A stretch of 64,000 nt of DNA. Origin: CAVPJW01 sp963705525. GTDB lineage: Bacteria; Acidobacteriota; Vicinamibacteria; Vicinamibacterales; CAVPJW01. Location of the stretch: positions 1 to 64,000 of the forward strand of contig CAVPJW010000003.1 of NCBI GenBank assembly GCA_963705525.1, in the 5' to 3' direction. How positions within the stretch are numbered: the first letter of the stretch is position 1; each line of letters starts with the position of its first letter. Position numbers and translations under genes: made by a program. The notes under the pieces are model-generated. The model did no database searches. It saw nothing but the letters and a program-made list of their open reading frames with translations, and was not told the DNA's origin. This document shows positions 37,934 through 47,304 of the stretch, piece after piece.

Positions 37934-39395
37934 CTGGCCGCTGGCGCTTCGTCAGAAGGTACAGCCAGCGTTCGCTATGGGGCAATTGAACCGAGCGCGC
38001 GATCTCGAATCGAGCGGACAGCGCTCGCTCGAACTGCTCGCGGGTGAGTCCGGTGAAGAGCGGATCCCGCCCGCGCATCAGGCGGCGGAACATCGGATCG
38101 TCCGGCCCGACGTACTCGATGAGGAGTGCTCGCCTCGTCAGCGACGCCGCCAGAGCCACGATCTCTCCGAGCGGGACGCGCTCGGTCACGAAGAGATGAT
38201 GGAAGAGCGCGAGCATCAGCACGAGGTCGAACGCGCCCGCCGCGCGCCCGAGAAAGCTGTCCGACTCGAGGTTTCTCCAACCGACGGCCGGACTCGGTCT
38301 GGCGAGGTTGACCACCAGCGGGAGGATGTCGAGATGCCCGGTCGTTGCCCGCCGCCAGACCGAGCCGACCACGACGGGATCGGCATCGAGCGCCACCACG
38401 GAGGCGCCGGATCGGGCCGCCAGCTCGCTGAATTGTCCGGTATTGCAGCCGGCATCGAGCACGCGGGCGGGTCGGCAGGTCTCCAGGCAGGCCTCCACGA
38501 ACTGGCTCTTGGCCGTCAGCCCGTCCTCCGAGTAGTGCGTCTGCTGACTGAGATAGCCGGACCATTCCGATTCACGAGGCTGCGGCTCCACTCGACGGAG
38601 CGTCCCCTTCAGGCTCGACAGGATCCTTTCGAGGACGAAGCGCGCCCGTTCGGGATCCTGCAGCGTGGGCCGTTCGTACGTGTGCTCGGACCGCTCCGCG
38701 CGAGCGGAGAGCCCGGCTGGCAGCGACACGAGAGTCACGACCGGCGGCAGCAGCCGATCGATCGGGCCGAAGAGGCGGCGAGCCTCCTCGGGCTCGATGC
38801 CATCGCGCCGCGTCAGGAAGACCTGGTCGAGGGGAATGCCGAAACGCCGGTTCACGAGCAGCGGCAGAAGAAACGTGCGGACGAACTGCGCGTACGGCAG
38901 CCACGTGGCATCGCCGGGCGTGCGCCGCTCGAACGACAGCACGTCCACGAACACAGGCTCGGGACCCCGGAACAGCACGTTGAGCGGCGTCGCGTCCTTG
39001 AGGCCGAGATCGTGGGCCACGAGATCCGCCGCGAGATCGATCGTCAACCTCGCCGACGCCGCCAGCATCTCAGCGGGCCACTCGTGCGGATAGCTAGCAA
39101 AGGGAATGACGTCGTGTTCGACGACGGCACCGACCTCGGTGGTCTCGAAGAGTCTCTGCGTGCGAGGGTCCCGGCGGAGATCGTCTATCGCGCTCCCGTC
39201 GAGAAACCGGCTGCCAACGACGCGACCCCGGCCAATGGCCGATTGAACAGCCTGACAGCCGAGAGCCGTTCGCAGCTCTTCGACGGCGGCGGGCGAGACC
39301 AGGCGAAGGATTCGATTGTTGACGCGGCAGAGCTGGCCGGAAGGATCGCGAAACGAAAGCGCTAGCGGCTGGTCTCCGGGATCTTCACGCGTCAT
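37926..39395 (-). CDS. NoeA-like class I methyltransferase with kinase-like N-terminal region
   Basis: Intact, 489 residues. The C-terminal half is a SAM methyltransferase: ARVLDAGCNTGQFSELAARS (motif I), VVALDADPVVVGSVWRRA, and AFDLVLMLALFHHLFVTERV with LLIEYVGPDD. The N-terminal half (~1-260) has DLVAHDLGLKDATPLNVLFR and PVFVDVLSFERRTPGD, seen in proteins annotated as NoeA-like (rhizobial nodulation). That stretch resembles a protein or aminoglycoside kinase catalytic loop (D-x4-N, then a strand with D). I infer a degenerate kinase-like substrate-binding domain joined to a methyltransferase. Its partners on the same transcript are a small membrane protein upstream and a sulfatase-fold enzyme downstream, each with overlapping ends. 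Confidence 0.78.
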   Translation of the reverse strand: MTREDPGDQPLALSFRDPSGQLCRVNNRILRLVSPAAVEELRTALGCQAVQSAIGRGRVVGSRFLDGSAIDDLRRDPRTQRLFETTEVGAVVEHDVIPFASYPHEWPAEMLAASARLTIDLAADLVAHDLGLKDATPLNVLFRGPEPVFVDVLSFERRTPGDATWLPYAQFVRTFLLPLLVNRRFGIPLDQVFLTRRDGIEPEEARRLFGPIDRLLPPVVTLVSLPAGLSARAERSEHTYERPTLQDPERARFVLERILSSLKGTLRRVEPQPRESEWSGYLSQQTHYSEDGLTAKSQFVEACLETCRPARVLDAGCNTGQFSELAARSGASVVALDADPVVVGSVWRRATTGHLDILPLVVNLARPSPAVGWRNLESDSFLGRAAGAFDLVLMLALFHHLFVTERVPLGEIVALAASLTRRALLIEYVGPDDPMFRRLMRGRDPLFTGLTREQFERALSARFEIARSVQLPHSERWLYLLTKRQRPDA

Positions 39396-39640
39396 TCCGA
39401 ACCCGGAGGTGCCTGCTCGTCTTTCTTCTTCTTGAAGGTGAATCGGCCGATGAACTTTCGGAAATAGAACATCACGCCGAAGAACCCGGCGAGAATGGCC
39501 TGCCAGAGCAGCGCGCCCGATCCAGGATCGATGTATGCGGACACCGGCCGCTCAGCGGCCCAGACCAGCAGCCCACACCACACCAGGCATTCGAGCGGCC
39601 GACGGACTCGAACCCGCACGCCACTGCGCACCATCTTCAT
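39392..39640 (-). CDS. Small membrane protein with IDPGSG motif
   Basis: 82 residues. Signal or anchor helix (RPLECLVWCGLLVWAAERPV), then SAYIDPGSGALLWQAILAGF, then a second helix (FFGVMFYFRKFIG) and a basic tail FKKKKDE. The YIDPGSG start of the second helix is a recurrent motif in tiny unannotated membrane proteins, in my recollection often beside methyltransferase and phosphatase-fold genes. The stop overlaps the NoeA-like gene by 4 bases, so it heads a three-gene operon. The function is unknown; a small membrane partner or chaperone for the two enzymes is a guess. Confidence 0.7.
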   Translation of the reverse strand: MKMVRSGVRVRVRRPLECLVWCGLLVWAAERPVSAYIDPGSGALLWQAILAGFFGVMFYFRKFIGRFTFKKKKDEQAPPGSE

Positions 39641-39699
39641 AAGCAGGGTGATCTTAGCAGAACGGCGGCCGGCGTCGCCCCTTCGGCAAACAAGGTAAA

Positions 39700-41218
39700 A
39701 TGAGCCGTTTCATGCTTGGCGCCCGCACCCTGCTCGTCAACCCGCCGCTCATCAACGGCGTCGCATTCACGCGACAGGGCCGTTGCCAGGAACGCGAAGA
39801 GACACTGGGGACCACGAAGCCGCCATATTCGCTGGCGCTCCTGGCCTCGCTTCTCCATGACCGCGGATACCAGGTGCGCGTCATCGATCAGACCGCCGAA
39901 CGGATATCGACCGATCAAGTCATCGAGCGGCTCGAGCGAGAGGGATTTCATCCGTCGCTCATCGTGTTCTGCAGCACGACGCCGACGCTCGATGCCGACG
40001 TCCGGGAAATGTCGGCGCTCAAGCGCCGATTCGGCGCGCCGATGTTCTGCTTCGGTCCGCACGCGTCGTGCGCCCCTCAGCAGTCGATGGCGCGCGCGCC
40101 AGAGGTGGACGGGATGTTCGTCGGCGAACCCGAGGACGGCGTCCTCGCTCTGGCATCGCTTGATTCGACAGCGTCCATCAGCAGCGCGACGGTCCCCAGC
40201 CTGACCTTCCGATCGAACGGCGTCGTGGTTCCCCACCGAGGCACGGGGAGGTTACGCGGCCTTCGCCGACATGCCGTTCCCGGCATGGCACCTGTTACCG
40301 CTCGACCGTTACACGCTGCCTCTCGTCGGCAAGCCCTACGTGCTCGTCGAAACCAGCCGCGGGTGCCCCTATACCTGCGACTTCTGCGTCGTGCCGCTCC
40401 ACCAGGGCCACAAGTTCCGTGAACGAAGCCCCAAAGCGCTCGTGGACGAAATCGAGCGCTGCGCTCGAGAGCTGAACGTCGAGTATCTTCTATCTCTGGG
40501 GCGACACGGTCACGCTCAACGCGAAGACGTTCTCGGCGTTCTGTGAAGAGCTCGATCGCGCGAAACCTTGGCATCCAATGGTTCGGCAACGCCCGCGCCG
40601 ACAACCTGACCGATCCGGCGTTCGTCGATTTGCTGAAGCGTTCCGGCTGCTGGATGCTGGCGATGGGCATCGAATCGGCATCCGACGATCTGCGCCAGGA
40701 CATGGCCAAGCGGCTCGAGCGGCAGAAGATCAGCATCGCGTTCAGGAATCTGCGGGCCGCCGGCATCAAATCGTTCGCGTTCTTCATCTACGGATACCCG
40801 GGCGACACGGTCGCGTCGATGGAGCGCGACGACGCGTTATGCGCTCGAGCTCGATCCCGACTTCGCGAACTTCTATCCTGCGGTGCCCTATCCGGGAACC
40901 GACCTGTACGAGAAGGTCATGCGCGAGCAACTGCTCGCGAACGACGACTGGACGCGGATGGAATACTCGTACTACCTGATGTCGGGCAACGGCCTCGACG
41001 AGCAGGTGGTCATGGGAGCCATTCGGAAAGCGAAGCGGCGATTCTTCCTGCGAGGCCGCTACATGCGCCGTCACGCGGCCGATTTGATCAGGCTCGCGGT
41101 CACCAAACCAGGTCTGGTCTGGCAGGCCTTCTCACGCACGCTGCTCGGGGAGTCCGTTCCGGATCTGCGCCAGGACTCGGTGGGAATCGCGTCCGAACCC
41201 GTTCGTCCGAAAGCCTGA
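39700..41218 (+). CDS. B12-binding-type radical SAM protein (about four frameshifts)
   Basis: About 505 residues when repaired; the ATG at 39,700 is divergent from the IDPGSG operon. The N-terminal Rossmann-like domain reads TLLVNPPLINGVAFT, PPYSLALLASLLHDRGYQVR and LIVFCSTTPTLDADVREMSA, as in cobalamin-binding radical SAM enzymes. However, the base-off DxHxxG motif is not visible (DQTAERIST in that place), so cobalamin binding is uncertain. The radical SAM part starts PYVLVETSRGCPYTCDFCVV, with cluster motif CPYTCDFC. WFGNARADNLTDPAFVDLLK, CWMLAMGIESASDDLRQDMA and FANFYPAVPYPGTDLYEKVM follow. Frame changes near 40,245, 40,490, 40,545 and 40,840. Such enzymes often methylate or rearrange sugars, lipids or hopanoids. 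The substrate is unknown. Confidence 0.82.
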
Positions 41219-41259
41219 CGCCGAGGCCGGACTGCAGCCCGGCACCGGATGCCCTTCTA

Positions 41260-42045
41260 CTACGATCTGGAATGAGTCTCCGAGATAGTGATCTGCTGCC
41301 GCGTCGGGCGGGTCCGTTCTCCCATGAGCTGAAGCCGTCCCAGCTCCAGGAGCTGCCGCAGGTAGCCGAGCGCTTCGCGCACGTTCATCTTGCTCTCGCC
41401 CGCCGTCCGGTTCGAGAACATGTACGGCACCTCGACCACCAGGCGCGGCCGTGATCTGACCAGAAGCTCCAGACAGATCTTGAAACCACCCGCCGAGATC
41501 TGCACATCTCGCACGACGTCGCGTCGGATGAGGAAGAATCCCGACGTCGCATCGTGCACGGGAGTCAGCGGCCTGGCCAGCCAGCACGCGGCTCTGGACA
41601 TCGCCAGCCGCGACCACGGCCAGCCGACCGTCTGGCCGCCGGGCACGTAGCGGCTCGCGATGACGAGGTCGGCCATCGTCGCCTTCAGGATCGACAACAT
41701 TGCCGGCAGGAGGCTCGGGGGATGGCTGAGATCGGCATCCATCACGCCGAGCACCGGACTCGACGCCGCGGCAAATCCCTCGATGACGGCCGTCCCGAGC
41801 CCGAGCTTGCCCTCACGATGGACCACCTTCACCGGAAACCGCTGCGCGAGATCTTCAGCGATATCGCCGGTGCCATCCGGCGAGTTGTCGTCCACGACCA
41901 CGAGCTCGCCCTTGACCCCGTGGCGCGCGAACACGTCGCACGTGGTGGCCACCAGATCGGCCAATCGTTCCCGCTCGTTGTACGTCGGGACGACGATGGA
42001 GAGCGAGTACTCGGCGGTATGATGTTGTGGGTCGAACACTGACAA
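41260..42045 (-). CDS. Glycosyltransferase family 2, DPM1-like polyprenyl-phosphate mannosyl/glucosyltransferase
   Basis: 261 residues, intact. Motifs: SLSIVVPTYNERERLADLVA, LVVVDDNSPDGTGDIAEDLA, KLGLGTAVIEGFAAA, VLGVMDADLSHPPSLLPAML (D-A-D metal site), LVIASRYVPGG, and DATSGFFLIRRDVV. This is the soluble DPM1 form without C-terminal membrane helices. The start is TTG at 42,045; a GTG two codons on (42,039) is an alternative. The gene lies on the opposite strand to its neighbours, and its 5' end overlaps the divergent GT-C gene. It should supply a polyprenyl-phosphate hexose for the GT-C proteins. Confidence 0.9.
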   Translation of the reverse strand: MSVFDPQHHTAEYSLSIVVPTYNERERLADLVATTCDVFARHGVKGELVVVDDNSPDGTGDIAEDLAQRFPVKVVHREGKLGLGTAVIEGFAAASSPVLGVMDADLSHPPSLLPAMLSILKATMADLVIASRYVPGGQTVGWPWSRLAMSRAACWLARPLTPVHDATSGFFLIRRDVVRDVQISAGGFKICLELLVRSRPRLVVEVPYMFSNRTAGESKMNVREALGYLRQLLELGRLQLMGERTRPTRQQITISETHSRS

Positions 42046-42047
42046 GA

Positions 42048-43678
42048 TTGTCCAGCATCTCTCACCCTTTGCTCCAGAAATATTCTCGCCTTCCGACAGC
42101 GCTCTTCTGGGCGCTCCTTGCGGTCCTGTTGCTGGTGCGAGTCCCGTCGGTCATGCACCCGGCGGGCGGCGATCAGGGGCTCTATGCGTACGTCGGCCAG
42201 CGCATCGCCCATGGCGAAATCCCCTACAGCGACGCGTGGGATCAGAAGCCGCCGGCGATTCACTACGCTTACGCCGTCATGTTCGGCCTGTGGCCTCATG
42301 ACGCGGTGGTTCCGACCGTGGACCTGCTGGTCGCGCTTCTGGTCTCGGTTCTCCTGATCCGGTGCGGCCGCGGGCTCACGGATTCCCCGCTTGCCGGTCA
42401 GATCTCCGCGCTCGTGTACCTGTTCCTGTCGAATCCTGCGTTCACGCGGCTCGGCGGTGTGCGGACCCACGCGCAGTGCGAGACATTCATCGCACTGGCG
42501 GTCACGGCGGCCCTGTCAATACTCGTCAACGGTCAGCCGCCTTCAACAACCGGATTCGACGAGCCCAGCGCTGCGACCGCCTCGCATCTTTGTCGCGGGG
42601 CTTCTCTTTGGGCTGGCCGCGCTCTTCAAGTACAACGCCGTCGTATACGCCTTTCCGATCATGCTGGCCCTGCTGGTGGCCACGCGCGCGCTTCGAATCG
42701 GTTCCGCCTCATGGCTGATGTGCGGGGCCGCTGTGGCGCCACTCATTGCACTCGTGTTCTTTGCGATGAACGGGGCCTTGACCGACTTCTATCAGGCAAC
42801 GATCGTGTACAACCTGCGCTACTCAGGCGAGACCTACGCCGGCGTGGGGTCGTTTCTTCGCTACCTCGTGGCATTTCCGATCCGATTCGCGCGCATCGAT
42901 GCGCTCTGGTTTCTGGGCGGGCTGGGATCGTCGGCAATCTGCCTCTGGCTCGCGTGGAAGCACCCGCGACTTTGGATCGTGCCGTCGTGGGTGGCGGCCG
43001 CGTGCCTGTCGATTGCGATCAACAGCAGTCGAGGACTGCCGCAGGTACTTCATCCAGGCGCAGCCGGCGCTGGCCCTTGCGGCGGGCATTGCTCTGTCGT
43101 TCATCTGGCCGCGCTTCGGCCGCATCTGGCTTTACGCCCTGGTGATCGTGCTCGCGGTGGCGACGCTTCGAATCAACCAGTTCGACAAAGCCGTCGAGTA
43201 CACCTGGTATGACATGCAGGCGCTGACCGGTATGATCGGCAGGGACGACTACCTCGCGAGGTTCGGCGGGCAACGTGAGACGGACAAGTTCTCCGCGCTC
43301 GCGGTGTCGCACCTGGGAGACCGTCTACGGGCGAGCACCTCGCCGGACGACAGCGTGCTCGTGTTCGGGTTTTCCGGCGGTGCGTACGTGAAAGCGGAGC
43401 GCCGGAGCGCATCTCGCTTCTTCTGGAGCCGGCCGGTCATCGTCGGCTTCGGTGAAGGGCTGCCGGGTTACGGGACGGCGGGGCTGCTGGCAGAATTGAC
43501 GCGCCGCACGCCCAGGTTCGTCGTCCTTCAGCGGCACGACTGGGACCCTGATACGGTCGATTCGGCGACGTACTTCATGAACACCCCCCAGCTTGCGGAC
43601 TGGTTGAAGGCGGAGTACGAGAACGTCGGAAGCCAGGACTACTTCGATCTATGGGAGCGGAGATCGAGCTCGAAATGA
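42048..43678 (+). CDS. GT-C membrane glycosyltransferase (GT39-like), two frameshifts
   Basis: About 545 residues. The frame is open from GTG 42,027, but this would overlap the divergent GT2 start; TTG 42,048 (SSISHPLLQKY) avoids it. First loop: HPAGGDQGLYAYVGQRIAHG then EIPYSDAWDQKPPAIHYAYA, a classic acidic D plus WDxKPP loop of GT39 mannosyltransferase-like proteins. The frame moves near 42,585 (then FVAGLLFGLAALFKYNAVVY) and near 43,040 (then RYFIQAQPALALAAGIALSF). The soluble C-terminus has SVLVFGFSGGAYVKAERRSA. The stop TGA overlaps the next ATG (ATGA at 43,675). Confidence 0.78.
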
Positions 43679-45445
43679 TCGCCACGGCTCAACACGCTTC
43701 GGCGCCGGACGACTTCACGGTGTCGGGTCGCCAGTTCGCGGTCTGGCTGGTCGCGATCGTGCTCCTCGCGGCGTTCCTGCGAATTGTCTACCCCGCCGCT
43801 GATGCGCCCTGGCGGCCGCCAGCGGGCGTCACGTGGCACGACGAGGGCGCCTGGGTGCACAACGCGCGCAACAAGGCGCTCTTTGGAGAATGGGAAGCCG
43901 ATCGCTGGAATCCCATGTTCATCGCGCCCGTCTTTACGGGCCTCGAGTATCTCTCCTTCAAGTCATTCGGCGTCGGCTTCCGCCAGGCGCGGCTGGTTTC
44001 CGAAGTAGCCGGCGTGCTGGCGGTGCTCGCGCTTGGATTCGGCGTCGCGCGAATCTCGAACCACCTGGCCGGGCTGGTCGCGGCGGCGATCCTGGCCACA
44101 ACCTTCGTGACGATCACGTTCGATCGTGCGGCGCTCATGGAAGCGACGATGGTGGCGTTCCTGGTGCTGTCCTGGTGCGCGTACGCGTGCGCGCGGGAGC
44201 AGCCTGTCCTGGGGTTGGCCTCCGGACTCCTCGCCGTTCTCGCGTTCTTCACGAAGGCTTCAGCGGTCTGCTTCGTCGCCGCGTTGGGGCTCGCGGCGAT
44301 GCTGGACGCGAGCGGTTGGTGCAGGAAGAACGTGACACAGTCAGAAAGCGCGGGTGAGGACCGCCGGGTCGGGCTCCTGGCCCTGGGCGGGCTCGCGCTG
44401 GGAGGCCTCATCGCCCTGGCCGTCTTCGTCGGTCCCAACTGGACCGAGTACCGATTCTATAATTGGCAGGTATCGGTCACGAGGAAGCCCTCGTATACCG
44501 TCGGCGCAATTGTCGATCGCGCGTCCTGGTTTCCCATCATCCACGACTTCTTCACGCGACTGTGGCTGGTGACGGTGCTCGCGCTGTTTGGCGGGCTGGG
44601 TCTTGTTCCGCGCTTTCGCCGGCTGGTGGCCGGCCAGCGCCTGCTGCTCATGTGGATCGCCCTGGGCATCCTCGAACTGATCCTCCATGACGATGGGAAC
44701 GAGCGGCGCTTTGTGCTGCTCATCCCGCCGCTCGTGGCCCTGGCCGGCATCATGCTCACGGCCGAGCGGCGAGTGGTGTCCACCGACATCGCGAGCATTC
44801 CGCTCAAGCGCGTGCTTGTCTGGAGCCCGGTGCTGCTGTTCGTCTTCTACACCGTCTGCGGCGCGCTCCTGCGGCTTGCCTGGATCTACGAAGTCCGGCC
44901 GGGCGTTCGCATGTCGGCCGCCACGGCCACGATCCTGGCCGTGGTCGTCCTCGCGTCGTGGCCGCGCGCTCCGCGCTGGCTTGCGCGCGACCGGTGGAGC
45001 GCACGAGCCGGGCTCATGGTCGCCCTCCTCGTCGTCGCCGGGAATCTGATCCAGTTCGCGCAGTGGGCCGCCGGCCGCACGTACAAGAACTACGACGCAT
45101 CAGTCGCCATCGGCCAATGGCTGCCGCCCGGCACGCTCGTCCACGGCAAGCTCGCGAACGGCCTCGCGCTCGAAAACGGCATCCGGCCTCTCTTCGTCGG
45201 TCGCGGATTTGGCAACTACGAGGACCGGACTGCGCGGCGGCGACGTGCGCTACCTCTTGACGTATACCAGCCCGAGAATCGGATACGAGGGTCCGGTGAT
45301 CACCGACGTGCTCGCGGCATCTCCGGGTTGGCGGATTGTCCGGGGGTTCGATGTCGCAGAAACGGCGGGCGGGCACGATCGAGCGGCCCTGATCGACAAA
45401 TACCCGAACGACCCCGTGGGGACTGTGGCCGATGCGCGTCGTTGA
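43675..45445 (+). CDS. GT-C membrane glycosyltransferase (GT39-like), one frameshift near 45,230
   Basis: ATG 43,675 overlaps the previous stop (ATGA), preferred over the in-frame ATG at 43,651 inside the neighbour. About 590 residues with ~11 helices. First loop: GVTWHDEGAWVHNARNKALF then GEWEADRWNPMFIAPVFTGL, with the D-E pair. Later: FDRAALMEATMVAFLVLSWC and LILHDDGNERRFVLLIPPLV. The frame is lost near 45,230 and regained as GGDVRYLLTYTSPRIGYEGP, ending at TGA 45,445, inside the start of the next gene (45,432). It probably transfers a sugar from a polyprenyl carrier in the periplasm. Confidence 0.78.
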
Positions 45446-46268
45446 CAACCAGGCGATCAAGGCGCACTCCGACGTGCGTTTTCGATCGGAATACGACTAC
45501 GCGCTGTTCGAGTATTACCGCAGCGCCAAGGTGATCGGCTTTCTCGAAGCGTCCGGCATCTCCATCCGCGGCACGATCCTCGATGCGGGGTGCGGCGGCG
45601 GCGGGATGCCGCTCTCACTCGCCGAAGAGGCCTCATTGGTGGTGGGTATCGATCTGGTGGACCGATTCCGCGACGCCGGCACGCGGCTGGCGAACGAGCG
45701 CCAGATTCAAAACCTGCGCTTCGTGCAGGCAGACGGCATCGCGCTGCCCTTCAAGGCCGGAACTTTCGACCTCGTTCTTTCGCATGCCGTCATCGAGCAC
45801 GTGTCGGACGCGCCCCACTATCTTCAAGAGTGCGCCCGGGTCCTCAAACCGGGGGGCGCGATGTATCTCTCGACGGCGCCCTATCTCTCGTTCGCGGGCG
45901 CTCATCTGCCCCGGCTCAAGATTCCCGTTCCGCTCCACCTGCTGATCGGACGGCAGGCGGCATTCGGCACGTTCCGCATACTGGCCCGGAGGGCGCCGTG
46001 GACGCTCAGGGAACCCGCACACGAAAACTCGTTCATCAGGGCTGCACGAAAGAACGAGAAGAAGGAAGACGACCTGCTGGAAAAAGTTCGGGTGCGCCGT
46101 CTGCGATCTCAGATAGGCGCGGCGGGCCTCCGTATCGTGCGTGAAGAGCTCCACCTGACCTCCACGTTTCGCCGGGCCCCCGCGTCGGTGCTACGCTGGC
46201 TGCGCGACAGCCCACTGACGCAGGATATTGTGATTGGCAGCATGGACTACGTTCTCGCACATGCCTGA
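45432..46268 (+). CDS. Class I SAM-dependent methyltransferase
   Basis: Intact, 278 residues, ATG overlapping the previous gene by 14 bases. Motifs: GTILDAGCGGGGMPLSLAEE (SAM site, about residues 50-69), LVVGIDLVDRFRDA, LRFVQADGIALPFKAGTFDL and VLSHAVIEHVSDAPHYLQEC followed by ARVLKPGGAMYLSTAPYLSF. It resembles type-11 (UbiE-like) enzymes, but the context suggests a glycan or glycolipid target. A charged stretch (ARKNEKKEDDLLEKVRVRR) near residue 200 may be a membrane-peripheral helix. Confidence 0.86.
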   Translation: MRVVDNQAIKAHSDVRFRSEYDYALFEYYRSAKVIGFLEASGISIRGTILDAGCGGGGMPLSLAEEASLVVGIDLVDRFRDAGTRLANERQIQNLRFVQADGIALPFKAGTFDLVLSHAVIEHVSDAPHYLQECARVLKPGGAMYLSTAPYLSFAGAHLPRLKIPVPLHLLIGRQAAFGTFRILARRAPWTLREPAHENSFIRAARKNEKKEDDLLEKVRVRRLRSQIGAAGLRIVREELHLTSTFRRAPASVLRWLRDSPLTQDIVIGSMDYVLAHA

Positions 46269-47304
46269 GGTCGACCGTCTCCGCCCCGAAGACCGCCGAG
46301 GCGTCGAGGCCCTGTACCGACGGGTGTTTGGCGGCGACGCCGCGGACGCAAACCGCCTGCGCTGGGACTGGCAGTACCGCCGCAATCCCAACAACCCGGA
46401 CGAGTCGCCTCTCATCTGGGTGGCCCGCGAGGGGCCTTCGATCGTCGGTCAGTATGCGACGATGCCCGTCCGGCTGGCGTTGGCTGGAAGGGAAATCGCG
46501 GGCGCCTGGGGCATGGACGTGATGGTCGCGCCCGAGCGCCAGCGTCAGGGACTCGGCGAAGAGCTGTTCCGCACCTGGGATCGCCACGTCGGCGTCTCGC
46601 TCGGCCTCGGGCTGTCGGACTCGTCCTATCGGCTGTTCCAGAAGCTGAAATGGCCCGACGTCGGTCCGGTGCCGTGCCTCGTCAAGCCGCTGACGCGGCG
46701 TGCCCTTCGCCGACCCAACTGGCCGACCGGCGTGAACCGCTTCGTGTCCGCCGTCACGCTGCCGATCGTCAAGGTCGCCTCGCGCACCGGACCACTCAGA
46801 GCAGAGCTCGAGACCGTTCGCCGCTTCGACCCGGGCTTCACGACGCTCTGGGATCGCATCGGCTCGAAATTCGACCTCGCGGTGCGGCGCGACGCGCGTT
46901 ATCTCAACTGGAAGTTCGTCGAGCCGCCCCACGTGCGCTACTCGATCGTGGCGCTCAAGCGGAACGGCGAGATCGAGGGCTACGCCGTCTACCGGCACGC
47001 CCGCGAACCGCGCGGCCGCGTCACGATTCTGGTGGATTTCCTCGTCGATCCCGCCGACGAGGCCGGTTTCAAGACGCTGCTGCGATGGGTCGACCGGGAG
47101 GCACGCCTGGCGGACTCCGACAAGATTCGGACCTTTGCGATGCACGCGGGCTTCCGTCGAATCATGCGGCGTTCGGGCTACTTCCAGGTGAAGTCCACGA
47201 TGGAGTTCACCGTCAAGGTCAACGCGCTCGACGTCGGGCCAAAGTTCTACGACGATACGGACGGCTGGCACGTGACGCTCGGCGATTCCGACCAGGATCG
47301 ATGA
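46261..47304 (+). CDS. GNAT family N-acetyltransferase
   Basis: ATG 46,261 (MPEVDRLRPEDRRGVEAL) overlaps the methyltransferase stop by 8 bases; 347 residues. The acetyl-CoA loop is AWGMDVMVAPERQRQGLGEE (Q/RxxGxG motif at about residues 86-100), followed by LFRTWDRHVGVSLGLGLSDS. A second GNAT-like half appears at DARYLNWKFVEPPHVRYSIV and GYAVYRHAREPRGRVTILVD, giving a two-lobed architecture. It probably acetylates an amino-sugar in the same glycan. Clean frame. Confidence 0.8.
   Translation: MPEVDRLRPEDRRGVEALYRRVFGGDAADANRLRWDWQYRRNPNNPDESPLIWVAREGPSIVGQYATMPVRLALAGREIAGAWGMDVMVAPERQRQGLGEELFRTWDRHVGVSLGLGLSDSSYRLFQKLKWPDVGPVPCLVKPLTRRALRRPNWPTGVNRFVSAVTLPIVKVASRTGPLRAELETVRRFDPGFTTLWDRIGSKFDLAVRRDARYLNWKFVEPPHVRYSIVALKRNGEIEGYAVYRHAREPRGRVTILVDFLVDPADEAGFKTLLRWVDREARLADSDKIRTFAMHAGFRRIMRRSGYFQVKSTMEFTVKVNALDVGPKFYDDTDGWHVTLGDSDQDR

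Noticed and set aside
37896..39365. 489-residue plus-strand frame
   Set aside because: Exact shadow of the NoeA-like methyltransferase on the minus strand; no domain, no hydrophobic core.
3099..45445. Programmed ribosomal frameshifting
   Set aside because: The breaks occur at too many unrelated places, in both directions and without slippery heptamers or conserved sites.
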